Assembly (NCBI GenBank): GCA_903845465.1
Contig: CAIMXQ010000103.1
Location: 1 to 29,420, forward strand
Reading direction: 5' to 3'
Source of the DNA: an uncultured Actinomycetes bacterium
GTDB lineage: Bacteria; Actinomycetota; Actinomycetes; Nanopelagicales; Nanopelagicaceae
Length of the DNA stretch: 29,420 nt
Positions 1-8,143 of the stretch are shown one piece after another; the first letter of the stretch is position 1, and every line of letters begins with the position of its first letter. Under the pieces are notes generated by a model that saw nothing but the letters and a program-made list of their open reading frames with translations, was not told the DNA's origin and made no database searches. The translations under genes and the position numbers were made by a program.

Positions 1-92
1 GCAAGATGATCAATGACCATCTGACCCACATTGTGACGGGTGGCAGCGTATTCGTCCCCGGGATTACCAAGACCCACTACCAACCACGTCAT
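1..92 (-). CDS. pth: Peptidyl-tRNA hydrolase, N-terminal part (runs off the window)
   Basis: Pth releases tRNA from prematurely dropped peptidyl-tRNA in the cytoplasm. Only the first 30 codons are present, read from an ATG at 92 towards position 1. They show the family signature GLGNPG at residues 7-12 and TRHNVG at 18-23. Asn10 and His20 fall exactly where the catalytic Asn and His of the family lie. The gene starts 20 bp after the rplY stop on the same strand, so it is the last visible member of a glmU-prs-rplY-pth run, an order shared with other actinobacteria. No strong Shine-Dalgarno is seen, so translation may rely on coupling to rplY. The identification is firm despite truncation at the window edge. 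Confidence 0.93.
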   Translation of the reverse strand, partial: MTWLVVGLGNPGDEYAATRHNVGQMVIDHL

Positions 93-112
93 ATGTGAAA
101 TCGTAAGGGTTG

Positions 113-733
113 TTAGTCCTTCTTCTCTGCATCTGCAGCAGGTGCCGCAGCAGCTGCATCTGCAGCAGGTGCCACAACTGCAACTTCTTCAACAGCTGTT
201 GAGCGCTCAGACAAGTGAACGATGATGGTGTTCGCTGGGCTGACAAGAGTTGTGCCTGCAGGAAGAACAACATCTGATGCATGCTTTGAAGTTCCAGCAA
301 CCATTCCTTCGATATCAAGTGTAAGGAACTTAGGAATTGCTGTCGCCTCTGCCTCAACTTCAATTGAGTTGTGCTGAGTCTCGAGGATACCGTCTGGATC
401 ATGCTTACCTTCGAGGTGAACAGGAACTGAAACAACTACCTTCTCGCCGCGACGAACAAGTACGAGGTCGATATGCTCGAGGATCTGCTTAAGCGGATGG
501 CGAACAACAGACTTTGGAAGTGTGAGCTCGGCCTTTCCATCGATATCAATGTTAAGAAGAACGTTTGACTCTTTGAGTGCAACGCCGAGTTCGCGTGCTG
601 GAAGAGTTATGTGAAGTGGCTTCTCGCCGTGTCCGTAGATAACAGCAGGAACGAGACCAGCAACGCGTGCACGACGTGATGCACCCTTACCGAATTCGGT
701 ACGTGTGGTTCCCTTTATTGATACTTCTGCCAT
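113..733 (-). CDS. rplY: 50S ribosomal protein L25/general stress protein Ctc
   Basis: L25 of the long TL5/CTC type binds 5S rRNA in the large subunit. The 206-residue product has the N-terminal 5S-binding beta-barrel domain (about residues 5-92, beginning with the basic stretch TRTEFGKGASRRARVAG and followed by VPAVIYG). A C-terminal beta domain follows (about 95-180), then an Ala/Pro-rich acidic tail ending in EKKD. The long two-domain form is usual in actinobacteria. The start is supported by a GGGGAG Shine-Dalgarno about 7 nt upstream of the ATG. It lies 138 bp downstream of prs, with a hairpin between them, so it may have its own promoter as well as read-through. A 27-nt imperfect tandem repeat builds the Ala-rich tail. 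Confidence 0.95.
   Translation of the reverse strand: MAEVSIKGTTRTEFGKGASRRARVAGLVPAVIYGHGEKPLHITLPARELGVALKESNVLLNIDIDGKAELTLPKSVVRHPLKQILEHIDLVLVRRGEKVVVSVPVHLEGKHDPDGILETQHNSIEVEAEATAIPKFLTLDIEGMVAGTSKHASDVVLPAGTTLVSPANTIIVHLSERSTAVEEVAVVAPAADAAAAAPAADAEKKD
127..173 (-). repeat. 27-nt tandem repeat in the rplY tail
   Basis: A 20-bp identical unit starts at 127 and again at 154, a period of 27 nt or 9 codons. It encodes the repeated Ala/Pro/Asp tail of L25. It is probably a slippage-type expansion in a disordered tail. Confidence 0.7.
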
Positions 734-834
734 TGTAAAACTCCCCTAATAATTTAGTTGCTGTTATCGGATACTTCTTATTGTTGCGAAGTTCCAGCAG
801 GAGTTGATACCTACGCCGTCGATCACGGATAAAT

Positions 835-859
835 TTCACCCTCGCCGGAACGAGGTGAA
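835..859 (-). terminator. Hairpin between prs and rplY, possible attenuator or weak terminator
   Basis: The arms TTCACC(C)TCG and CGAGGTGAA pair with one bulged base around a 6-nt loop, 13 bp downstream of the prs stop. No run of U follows on the minus strand (AAATTTATCC), so it is at best a weak terminator. It could trim or attenuate transcription between glmU-prs and rplY-pth. The remaining bases up to 734 have no ORF. Confidence 0.35.
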
Positions 860-871
860 GGTTAGCGCGAC

Positions 872-1852
872 TTAGCTATGTCCGTCAAAAAGGCTTGTAA
901 CTGAGCCATCTTCGAAGACTTCGCGGATGGCACGAGCCAAGAGAGGGGCGATTGAGAGGACGGTCAGCTTGTCGAATTTCTGATCCTCGGTCAATGGAAG
1001 CGAATCTGTAACTACTACCTCGACGGCGCGTGAATCCCTAAGGCGTTCGACTGCGGGGCCTGAGAAGACTGCGTGAGTTGCAGCGACGATGACGTCTTTT
1101 GCGCCACCTTCGAATAATGCATCTACCGCCTTTGTGATGGTGCCAGCAGTGTCGATCATGTCATCGATTACTACACATGTGCGGCCTTCAACATCTCCGA
1201 CAACTTTTCCTACGACTGCCTCATTAGGAATGAGTGGGTCGCGAGTCTTATGGATAAATGCGATGGGGCAACCACCAAGAAGTTCAGACCAACGTTCTGC
1301 AACGCGAACGCGACCCGAGTCAGGCGAAACGATTGTGAGCATTGATCGATCAACTTTGCTGCCTACATAATTTGCAAGCATGGGAAGTGCGAACAAGTGA
1401 TCGACAGGACCGTCAAAGAAACCTTGAATCTGAGAAGTGTGGAGATCGACAACCATCAAACGATCTGCGCCAGCTGTCTTAAATAGATCGGCCATGAGGC
1501 GCGCTGTTATTGGTTCGCGACCTCGGCTCTTCTTATCTTGACGAGCATATGCATAGAAAGGTGCAACGACTGTGATGCGCTTTGCAGATGCGCGCTTGAG
1601 GGCATCAATCATGATCAGTTGTTCCATGATTTGTTTATTGATGGGTGAGGTGTGAGACTGAATAACAAATGCATCGCATCCGCGAACAGACTCTTCGAAG
1701 CGAACAAATATTTCGCCATTAGCAAAGTCATAAGCTGAGGTTGGAGTAAGCGGAATACCTAGCTCGGTAGCAACTTGTTCTGATAACTCTGGAAATCCGC
1801 GGCCTGAAAAGAGGCGAAGTTTTTTCTCTGACGATAAACGGATCTCGCTCAA
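872..1852 (-). CDS. prs: Ribose-phosphate pyrophosphokinase (PRPP synthetase)
   Basis: Prs makes PRPP from ribose 5-phosphate and ATP for purine, pyrimidine, NAD, His and Trp synthesis. The 326-residue length fits the class I enzyme. Visible motifs are the N-terminal LFSGRGFPEL, the catalytic flexible-loop region around YARQDKK (about residue 102), the DLHTSQIQGFFDGPVDH segment, and the PRPP-binding loop VIDDMIDTAGT near residue 225. The first codon is TTG at 1852; no suitable in-frame ATG lies nearby and homology begins at once, so TTG appears genuine. An AAGGG lies about 9 nt upstream. The gene starts 5 bp after the glmU stop, so the two are probably co-transcribed, linking nucleotide and cell-wall sugar supply. 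Confidence 0.96.
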   Translation of the reverse strand: MSEIRLSSEKKLRLFSGRGFPELSEQVATELGIPLTPTSAYDFANGEIFVRFEESVRGCDAFVIQSHTSPINKQIMEQLIMIDALKRASAKRITVVAPFYAYARQDKKSRGREPITARLMADLFKTAGADRLMVVDLHTSQIQGFFDGPVDHLFALPMLANYVGSKVDRSMLTIVSPDSGRVRVAERWSELLGGCPIAFIHKTRDPLIPNEAVVGKVVGDVEGRTCVVIDDMIDTAGTITKAVDALFEGGAKDVIVAATHAVFSGPAVERLRDSRAVEVVVTDSLPLTEDQKFDKLTVLSIAPLLARAIREVFEDGSVTSLFDGHS

Positions 1853-1857
1853 GGAAG

Positions 1858-3285
1858 TTAGCCCTTCTGCTCGTCGTTGCTGTGACGCGATGCCGCCTCA
1901 GCAGATTGTGTGCCTGGGCGCTTACGCAGAACCCAACCTAGTACATTTCGCTGCTTTGCCCTACCGACACCAATTGCACCGGCGGGAACATCTTCTGTAA
2001 TCACAGATCCGGCGGCGGTATATGCGCCATCTCCGATTGTGACTGGGGCAACTAACATCGAATCACTTCCGATACGAACATGATCGCCGACGACTGTGTA
2101 ATGCTTTTCTACACCGTCATAGTTCACAAAGATTGTTGCAGCGCCGATATTGCTGCCTTCGCCAATAATTGCATCTCCCACATATGAAAGATGTGGAACT
2201 TTCGAACCTTCGCCCAGCGTTGCATTCTTCATCTCAACGTATGCGCCGACTTTTGTATTGCTGAGCAACTTGGTGCCAGGGCGCAGATAGGTAAATGGTC
2301 CAACATTTGAACCGTCTCCAATGATTGCTTCGGTGCAACGAGATTCAACAACGTGAGCACCTGTTCCGACTGTGCAATCAACAAGGGTTGTGCGAGGACC
2401 GATAACCGCCCCAGTTGCTACCGTGGACTTTCCGTTAATAGCAGTGCCTGGCATCAGAACTACATCACTTGCAACGGTGGCAGTTGCATCAACCCAGGTG
2501 CTGAGTGGATCGACGATAGTGACGCCATCGCGCATGAGATCTTCATTGATGCGATCGCGCAGAAGAGCAGCAGATTCTGCAAGCTGCACACGGTCATTGA
2601 CTCCAAGAATTTCGATAAAATCATCGATTAATACTGCGGCAATCTTTCCGCCTTCATTGCGCAGGATTTCGATAACATCGGTGAGATAGAGCTCGCCCTG
2701 TGAATTATTGTTCTTGAGCTTGCCAATAGCAGCAGTGAGCTTGGCGGCATCGAATGCATAGACGCCAGAATTAACTTCGAAGATATCGCGCTGGATTTCA
2801 TCTGCATCGCGTTCTTCAACGATGCGCAGAAGTGAATCATCATCGCCACGAATAATGCGGCCATACCCAGTTGGATCTGGATGTTCTGCAGTAAGTACTG
2901 ATGCTGTAAAACCGCCAGCATGGTGTTCTTCAAGAAGTTGCGTGAGTGAAGAACTCGTAAGCAAGGGTGTATCTCCAGCAAGTACCAAGATGGTGCCTGT
3001 TGCCTTTACGCCCTCGAGTGCGAGTTGCGTTGCATGTCCTGTGCCACCGCGCTTTTCTTGGAAGACTGTTGTGACATGTGGTGCGATTTCAGAAAGGTGC
3101 GCCTCAACTTGTTCGCGACCTGCACCGACGACAACGCGTACTTGCTGTGCAGCGAGCGCATCAACGGCGTGAAGAACGTGGCCAACGAGTGAGCGACCTG
3201 AGATTGAATGGAGAACCTTCGGGGTACTCGACTTCATACGAGTGCCTTCACCTGCAGCGAGAATCACTACGGTCTCTAGGCCCAT
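1858..3285 (-). CDS. glmU: Bifunctional UDP-N-acetylglucosamine pyrophosphorylase / glucosamine-1-phosphate acetyltransferase
   Basis: GlmU acetylates glucosamine-1-phosphate and couples it to UTP, giving UDP-GlcNAc for peptidoglycan. The 475 residues show the N-terminal uridylyltransferase domain with LAAGEGTRMKSSTPKVLH at 9-26 and the VLAGDTPLL metal/substrate region near residue 100. The C-terminal left-handed beta-helix follows from about 255, with hexapeptide repeats and the acetyl-CoA site region SYVGDAIIGEGSNIGA and NYDG. Length and domain order are normal. The ATG at 3285 has no Shine-Dalgarno, but a TAGACT -10 element lies 6 nt upstream, pointing to a leaderless transcript. prs follows after 5 bp. 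tRNA-Gln lies just upstream on the same strand. Confidence 0.97.
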   Translation of the reverse strand: MGLETVVILAAGEGTRMKSSTPKVLHSISGRSLVGHVLHAVDALAAQQVRVVVGAGREQVEAHLSEIAPHVTTVFQEKRGGTGHATQLALEGVKATGTILVLAGDTPLLTSSSLTQLLEEHHAGGFTASVLTAEHPDPTGYGRIIRGDDDSLLRIVEERDADEIQRDIFEVNSGVYAFDAAKLTAAIGKLKNNNSQGELYLTDVIEILRNEGGKIAAVLIDDFIEILGVNDRVQLAESAALLRDRINEDLMRDGVTIVDPLSTWVDATATVASDVVLMPGTAINGKSTVATGAVIGPRTTLVDCTVGTGAHVVESRCTEAIIGDGSNVGPFTYLRPGTKLLSNTKVGAYVEMKNATLGEGSKVPHLSYVGDAIIGEGSNIGAATIFVNYDGVEKHYTVVGDHVRIGSDSMLVAPVTIGDGAYTAAGSVITEDVPAGAIGVGRAKQRNVLGWVLRKRPGTQSAEAASRHSNDEQKG

Positions 3286-3291
3286 GTGTGC

Positions 3292-3297
3292 AGTCTA
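3292..3297 (-). promoter_or_regulatory. Candidate -10 element (TAGACT) for leaderless glmU
   Basis: The TANNNT consensus sits 6 nt before the glmU ATG, which has no Shine-Dalgarno. This geometry is typical of leaderless actinobacterial transcripts. The call rests on motif and spacing only. Confidence 0.4.
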
Positions 3298-3334
3298 CTT
3301 GCTCCGCCAGTTTTATCGGCTGAGCAATACATTG

Positions 3335-3406
3335 CTCCGCCACCAGGTATCGATCCTGGACCCTGGGCTTCAAAGGCCCATGTGCTAGCCACTACACAAT
3401 GGCGGA
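3335..3406 (-). tRNA. tRNA-Gln (anticodon TTG)
   Basis: The 72-nt cloverleaf pairs acceptor TCCGCCA with TGGCGGA. The anticodon stem TGGGC/GCCCA holds the loop CTTTGAA, so the anticodon is TTG, reading CAA. The discriminator is G, as expected for Gln. The 3' CCA is not fully encoded (only CA follows). The T stem CCAGG/CCTGG is perfect, but its loop reads ATCGATA in place of the usual TTCGANT, giving A at position 54. The gene lies upstream of glmU on the same strand. A TATAAG-like -10 lies at about 3420-3425. Confidence 0.93.
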
Positions 3407-3430
3407 ACCTATATTCTCCCTTATATTCGG

Positions 3431-3448
3431 TAGTGCTCGCGACCACTA
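3431..3448. promoter_or_regulatory. 18-bp near-perfect palindrome, likely MarR autoregulatory operator
   Basis: TAGTG-c-TCGCGA-c-CACTA is self-complementary at 16 of 18 positions. It ends 13 bp before the start of the MarR-family gene and follows a TATATT hexamer at 3422-3427 on the plus strand. Length and symmetry fit a MarR dimer site. It lies between the marR gene and the oppositely oriented tRNA-Gln-glmU unit, so binding could affect both promoters. Confidence 0.6.
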
Positions 3449-3461
3449 AACTCGCTCCATC

Positions 3462-3956
3462 ATGCAGAACAATCTAGATGAAGTAGACCGCCTCATAGCT
3501 GCCTGGAAGCGCGAGCGGCCAGATCTCGACCTCTCTCCCCTCTCTGTCCTCAGTCGCATTACCCGCATTGCGCGCCATCTCGATATTGCACGACGCGATG
3601 CATTCGGTGATCTTGAAAATTGGGGCTTCGATGTTCTTGCAGCGCTTCGTCGAGCAGGTGCGCCACATCAACTATCTCCTGGTCAATTGATGCAAGAGAC
3701 GATGGTTACCAGCGGAACAATGACAAATCGTTTAGATCGTCTTGAAGAGTTACACCTCATTACTCGCGAACAAGATCCTGATGATGGACGCGGATCGCTA
3801 GTCACGCTGACAAAGGCAGGAGTGCGTGCCGTTGATTCTGCCCTTGAGGATTTACTAGAAAATGAGAGAAAGTTACTTAAAGCGCTAACGTTAAAAGATC
3901 GCGATACTTTGGCTGAACTACTGAGCACACTTGTTACAGAATTCGACGAAAATTAA
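3462..3956 (+). CDS. MarR-family transcriptional regulator
   Basis: This 164-residue protein has the MarR winged helix-turn-helix layout. An N-terminal dimerisation helix (about 1-35) is followed by helices leading to LSPGQLMQETMVTSGTMTNR at about 70-89, the helix-turn-helix with recognition helix. LDRLEELHLITREQDPDDGR is next, the wing with its conserved Asp-Asp-Gly-Arg. TLTKAG and a long C-terminal dimerisation helix complete it. MarR proteins bind short palindromes as dimers and usually release DNA on binding a small phenolic ligand or on oxidation. There is no cysteine, so thiol-based redox sensing is unlikely. An 18-bp palindrome immediately upstream suggests self-regulation. The gene stands alone between tRNA-Gln and the convergent ispE (10-bp gap), so its targets cannot be read from context. 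Confidence 0.9.
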   Translation: MQNNLDEVDRLIAAWKRERPDLDLSPLSVLSRITRIARHLDIARRDAFGDLENWGFDVLAALRRAGAPHQLSPGQLMQETMVTSGTMTNRLDRLEELHLITREQDPDDGRGSLVTLTKAGVRAVDSALEDLLENERKLLKALTLKDRDTLAELLSTLVTEFDEN

Positions 3957-3966
3957 ATAACCCAAA

Positions 3967-4878
3967 CTAAATAACCTTGGCTCCGTGCACTGGACCATAT
4001 GCCCGTGCAACGCTTCCAACTACGCCGCTTGCTGTTAGCGCTACTGCCAAATCAAGGCCAGCATCTTCATCTGCAACTAAGAATGCAACTGTTGGGCCAG
4101 AACCCGAAACGATTGCACCCAAGGCTCCGTAATCGCGGCCCACTTCAAGTACAAGGCTAAGGGCCGGTCGCAATGAACACGCAGCGTTCTGCAAATCATT
4201 AGTAAGTGCACGCCCCACTGATTCGGCATCTGCTGCAAGAAGTGATTGCATCAAGGCATCAGAAACCTGCGGCGCTGCAATATCCATCTCAGCGCGCATG
4301 CGATCGCATTCTGTATAGACAGCAGGAGTTGATAACCCAACGCTAGAGAGTGCCAATACCCATTGATAAGTGCCGCGAGAAAGTGCAGCAGTGAGTTGAT
4401 CACCGCGACCTTGTCCGATTGCAGTTCCACCAGAGATCATAAAAGGAACATCGCTACCGAGCTCTGAACCCATCGCATGCAACTCTTCGCGAGACATCTC
4501 GAGCTGGAAGAGTGAATCCATCGCAACTAAAGTGCCTGCAGCATCTGCACTTCCGCCAGCCATGCCACCTGCAACTGGTATTGACTTCTTAATTTCAATA
4601 TGAACATCTGCAGCAAAGTCGAATTTCTCACCAATTAATTGCGCAGCTTTTACTGCAAGGTTTGAGTGATCTTCTGGAACACCATGAGTGTGCTCGCCTG
4701 TGACAGAGATAGTGACGCCACTTCCAGGATTCGATTTACTGACTGTAATGTCATCGAATATGGAGATAGCTTGAAAGACTGAGACAAGGTTGTGATATCC
4801 ATCGGCTTCACGTGGTCCTACAGATAACTGCAGATTAACTTTCGCGGGTACGCGAACTGTTACTGAACTATGAGCCAC
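3967..4878 (-). CDS. ispE: 4-diphosphocytidyl-2-C-methyl-D-erythritol kinase
   Basis: IspE phosphorylates CDP-methylerythritol in the MEP pathway of isoprenoid synthesis, feeding polyprenyl carriers such as the one used by Pmt in this window. The 303-residue GHMP kinase begins with VRVPAKVNLQLSVG (substrate-side Lys/Asn), has the ATP-binding loop PVAGGMAGGSADAAG near residues 97-111, and the C-terminal GSGPTVAFL motif. Length is typical. The ATG follows the rsmA stop after 1 bp, so the two are translationally coupled in a run rsmI-metG-tatD-rsmA-ispE. It converges on marR with a 10-bp gap and no evident hairpin terminator. Confidence 0.96.
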   Translation of the reverse strand: MAHSSVTVRVPAKVNLQLSVGPREADGYHNLVSVFQAISIFDDITVSKSNPGSGVTISVTGEHTHGVPEDHSNLAVKAAQLIGEKFDFAADVHIEIKKSIPVAGGMAGGSADAAGTLVAMDSLFQLEMSREELHAMGSELGSDVPFMISGGTAIGQGRGDQLTAALSRGTYQWVLALSSVGLSTPAVYTECDRMRAEMDIAAPQVSDALMQSLLAADAESVGRALTNDLQNAACSLRPALSLVLEVGRDYGALGAIVSGSGPTVAFLVADEDAGLDLAVALTASGVVGSVARAYGPVHGAKVI

Positions 4879-4879
4879 G

Positions 4880-5719
4880 TTAAGACTCTACTCGTTGTGA
4901 TGCAATGGCGCAGAAGGCTGAGATATCAAGTGCTTCTCCACGAAGTGTTGGATCGATTCCCGCTGCATTCAATACCGCCTCTGCCGCCCCTGATCCTCCA
5001 TACATGGATGAAAGTGCCGAACGGAGCATCTTGCGACGTTGGGCAAAAGCCAAATCGATAATCGCAAATACTTTTTTGCGAAGTTCTTCATCACCTGGAG
5101 TCGCACGTCGAGTAAATCCAACGAGCTTGGAATCTACATTTGGTTGTGGCCAGAAGATATTGCGAGATACCGAACCGGCGCCCGTAACATCAGCCCACCA
5201 TGCAGCTTTAACGCTTGGAATTCCATACTCTTTTGTATTTGGTTTTGCTGCAAGTCGTTCGGCAACTTCTGCTTGCACCATCACAACACCGCTTCGCAGC
5301 GAAGGAAGAATCTCCAGTAGGTGAAGAAATACAGGAACAGAGACGTTATATGGCAAGTTAGCAATCAGGACTGTGGGTGCCAAAGGAAGTTCCTTCAGTG
5401 TGAGCGCATCTTGATTGATCACCGTTAGTACTTCAGCGCGATCAGAGTGCTTTGCAACAGTGATGGGTAGTTGCGTGGCAAGGCGCGAATCAATTTCAAC
5501 GGCAACAACTGCCTTAGCTTCTTCCAGCATTGCAAGAGTAAGAGATCCAAGACCCGGGCCAATTTCAAGTGCGATATCTGTAGATGTAAGACCTGCGGTG
5601 CGAACTATCTTTCGGCAGACGTTTCCATCATGAACAAAGTTTTGTCCTAGTGATTTAGAGGGTTTGAGATCAAGAGAGGCTGCAAGCTCGCGTATTTCTG
5701 CGGCGCCTAAAAGACTCAT
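4880..5719 (-). CDS. rsmA: 16S rRNA dimethyladenosine transferase
   Basis: RsmA (KsgA) dimethylates the two adjacent adenosines in the 3' hairpin of 16S rRNA during 30S assembly. The 279 residues contain SKSLGQNFVHD (about 22-32), SAM-binding motif I EIGPGLGSLT (about 52-61), the acidic motif VEID, and the catalytic motif NLPYNVS near residue 121, plus PQPNVDSKLV in the C-terminal half. The ATG overlaps the tatD stop as ATGA. In M. tuberculosis rpfB lies between tatD and ksgA; here nothing separates them. Confidence 0.96.
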   Translation of the reverse strand: MSLLGAAEIRELAASLDLKPSKSLGQNFVHDGNVCRKIVRTAGLTSTDIALEIGPGLGSLTLAMLEEAKAVVAVEIDSRLATQLPITVAKHSDRAEVLTVINQDALTLKELPLAPTVLIANLPYNVSVPVFLHLLEILPSLRSGVVMVQAEVAERLAAKPNTKEYGIPSVKAAWWADVTGAGSVSRNIFWPQPNVDSKLVGFTRRATPGDEELRKKVFAIIDLAFAQRRKMLRSALSSMYGGSGAAEAVLNAAGIDPTLRGEALDISAFCAIASQRVES

Positions 5720-6573
5720 GCAAAAGACCCAAAGATACGTTCAGCATTTACAGATAAAGCGGTAGCAAGTTCTGCAACATCTTCATTGCGTTCGGCAGCC
5801 ATTGCGCGCACGATATTGGCAATTTGTGCTGGTGTATTTAGTGCTCCGCGATGAGGCGCCGGCGCTAAAAATGGTGAATCTGTTTCGACCAATAATTGAT
5901 CGTGAGGAACAAGTTTGACCGCATCGCGCAGCGCTGGTGCATTTTTAAATGTCATGGTTCCCGCAAAGGACAAGATATAACCGCGATCTATACAGGTCTT
6001 GGCCATTTCGACATCGCCTGAGAAACAATGAAAAACAGTCTTTTCTGGGGCGCCGACTTCAAGCAAGATAGAGAGAACATCATCGTGAGAATCACGATCA
6101 TGAATAACCAGAGCCTTATTGGTGCGCTTTGCTAAATCAATATGCCACTTAAAAGATTCTTGCTGGCGCTTGCGTAGCGCAGGTTCCGTGCGAAAGTAAT
6201 CAAGCCCTGTTTCACCGATGGCACGCACACGTGGATCTTGCGCAAGCTTCTCAATAATCTTCCAGTCAGCTTCAAGATCTGGGACTACTGGTGCCTCGTT
6301 GGGATGCAGTGCAACTGCTGCAAGTACGCGGCCAGGAAAAGCGTTTGCCATATCAACACTCCACTGAGATTGTTCTGCTGAATATCCAACCTGCACTATG
6401 CGATCGACATTGACTGACTTTGCATCATCGAGAACTTGGCGCACCGCATCTGAATCTGGAGCTTCATTAGTAACGATTTCAATATGTGCATGCGCATCAA
6501 CTGTAGGAAAAGGAAGAGGTTCAGGCAGCGGAGCCGGTTGACGATCTATATCGCGATTGTGGCGATCGGCCAT
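5716..6573 (-). CDS. tatD: TatD-family metal-dependent hydrolase/DNase
   Basis: TatD proteins are TIM-barrel phosphoesterases with 3'-5' DNase activity, linked to DNA repair and turnover. The 285 residues keep the metal site: DAHAHIE (about 26-32), EAPVVP and the bridging GETGLDY Glu (about 121), HDRDSHDD, HCFSG and ETDSPFLAP. An N-terminal tail of about 20 residues rich in Pro precedes the barrel. It lies 7 bp after metG and overlaps rsmA by 4 bp, so it is embedded in a translation-centred operon. The precise substrate cannot be read from sequence. Confidence 0.93.
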   Translation of the reverse strand: MADRHNRDIDRQPAPLPEPLPFPTVDAHAHIEIVTNEAPDSDAVRQVLDDAKSVNVDRIVQVGYSAEQSQWSVDMANAFPGRVLAAVALHPNEAPVVPDLEADWKIIEKLAQDPRVRAIGETGLDYFRTEPALRKRQQESFKWHIDLAKRTNKALVIHDRDSHDDVLSILLEVGAPEKTVFHCFSGDVEMAKTCIDRGYILSFAGTMTFKNAPALRDAVKLVPHDQLLVETDSPFLAPAPHRGALNTPAQIANIVRAMAAERNEDVAELATALSVNAERIFGSFA

Positions 6574-6580
6574 CAGAAAA

Positions 6581-8143
6581 TTACTCTTTAACTTCTAACC
6601 GTGGGAATAAGACCGGAGTCTTTGTCACGGTTGCACCTTGTGGCAACTGACCCCAGGTCGCAACCTTTGAGATGTGCTGCTTGCCGATTTCACCCAATGT
6701 TGCCTTTGCGCCGAGTGATTCCCACAAGATCTCTGTGGTTGCAGGCATTACTGGGTGAAGCAATACAGCCAGTGCGCGCAGAGATTCGGCAGTGTTGTAT
6801 AAAACATCTTCAAGGATTGCTTGGTTTGCTGGATCTTTTGCAAGAATCCATGGCTCTTTAATGGTGACAAAGCCATTGACCTGCTTGCAGTAATCCATCA
6901 CTGCATTGATGCCACCTTGGAAATCGAGAGCAACCATTGCAGCATCTGCCTTTTCGACAGTTGCCTGAAGTGAAGCAGCTAAGTCAGCATCTTTAGCTAC
7001 CGCTGGGATTTTTCCACCGCAATACTTTTCAATCATCGCAGCAAGGCGCGATGCAAGGTTACCGAAATCATTTGCTAGCTCTGATGTGTACCGAGCGCTC
7101 ATATCTTCCCAAGAGAAGGATCCATCGCTACCGAATGGAATTGCGCGCAAGAAGTAGTAACGGAAGGCATCAACACCAAAATGGTCGGTGATATCAGATG
7201 GTGCAATACCGGTGAGCTTTGACTTGCTCATCTTCTCGCCGCCGACAAGCAACCAGCCGTGTGCAAAAACCTTCTTAGGAATATCAATACCTGCAGCCAT
7301 CAACATTGCTGGCCAAATAACAGCATGAAATCGCAAGATATCTTTTCCAACCAGGTGAACATCTGCGGGCCATGTTGCGGCGAACTTCTTGCCACCTTCA
7401 GAATCTGGCGCATCAGTCAGCCCTACAGCTGTTGCGTAGTTGAGGAGAGCGTCAAACCAGACGTAGACAACTTGGTCGGTATCCCAAGGAACTGGAATTC
7501 CCCAGTCAAATGTCGAGCGAGAAATTGAGAGATCCGAAACTCCACCTTCGAGGAATGCGACAACCTCATTACGTGCACTTTCTGGTTGGCATGCTTCAGG
7601 GTTATTTTTATAGTGTTCTAGAAGAGGCTGTGTAAATTCAGATAACTTAAAGAACCAGTTATTTTCATTGACTAGTTCAACTGGTTTGCTATGAATCGGG
7701 CAGAGTTTCTCTCCATCTGCATCAATGAGATCGCCAGGAAGTTTAAATTCTTCACAACCAACACAGTATGGGCCTTCATATTTACCGGCATAGATATGGC
7801 CAGAATCTTTCAGCGACTGTAAGAATTTTTGAACACGTTCTGTATGACGTGGTTCGGTAGTGCGAATAAAATCATCATTTGCGATATTGAGCGCTTTCCA
7901 ATTGGGTTTCCACGCATCTGCAACTAACTTATCGACCCACGCTTGTGGCGCCACATTATTCTGTTCTGCAGTACGCATGACCTTCTGACCATGTTCGTCT
8001 GTGCCCGTAAGGAACCAGACAGATTCTCCGCGCTGGCGATGCCAGCGAGTAAGAACATCGCCGGCAACCGTTGTATATGCATGGCCAATATGCGGCGCAT
8101 CATTTACATAGTAAATCGGCGTAGTCAGGTAGAAAGACTTCAT
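6581..8143 (-). CDS. metG: Methionyl-tRNA synthetase
   Basis: MetRS charges tRNA-Met for initiation and elongation. The 520-residue class I enzyme shows the HIGH motif as PHIGHAYT (17-24), FLTGTDEHGQKV, a single zinc knuckle with CVGC near 127 and CPIH after it, and KMSKS near residue 306 in GGEKMSKSKLTG. The anticodon-binding helical domain ends the protein. The C-terminal EMAP/Trbp111-like dimerisation domain found in E. coli is absent, as is normal for actinobacteria. Its ATG overlaps the rsmI stop as ATGA. Confidence 0.97.
   Translation of the reverse strand: MKSFYLTTPIYYVNDAPHIGHAYTTVAGDVLTRWHRQRGESVWFLTGTDEHGQKVMRTAEQNNVAPQAWVDKLVADAWKPNWKALNIANDDFIRTTEPRHTERVQKFLQSLKDSGHIYAGKYEGPYCVGCEEFKLPGDLIDADGEKLCPIHSKPVELVNENNWFFKLSEFTQPLLEHYKNNPEACQPESARNEVVAFLEGGVSDLSISRSTFDWGIPVPWDTDQVVYVWFDALLNYATAVGLTDAPDSEGGKKFAATWPADVHLVGKDILRFHAVIWPAMLMAAGIDIPKKVFAHGWLLVGGEKMSKSKLTGIAPSDITDHFGVDAFRYYFLRAIPFGSDGSFSWEDMSARYTSELANDFGNLASRLAAMIEKYCGGKIPAVAKDADLAASLQATVEKADAAMVALDFQGGINAVMDYCKQVNGFVTIKEPWILAKDPANQAILEDVLYNTAESLRALAVLLHPVMPATTEILWESLGAKATLGEIGKQHISKVATWGQLPQGATVTKTPVLFPRLEVKE

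Noticed and set aside
64..435. 123-codon minus-strand ORF overlapping rplY in another frame
   Set aside because: Leu/Gln-rich repeat translation caused by the GCAGCA-type repeat of the Ala tail; L25 in the other frame is unambiguous.
1089..1370. 93-codon plus-strand ORF inside prs
   Set aside because: It is the complementary shadow of a clearly conserved enzyme; Ser/Thr/Pro-rich translation with no family likeness.
3951..3977. Direct repeat TAAATAACC at the marR/ispE convergent ends
   Set aside because: Nine AT-rich bases spanning two stop codons; likely coincidence, and no hairpin or mobile-element features.
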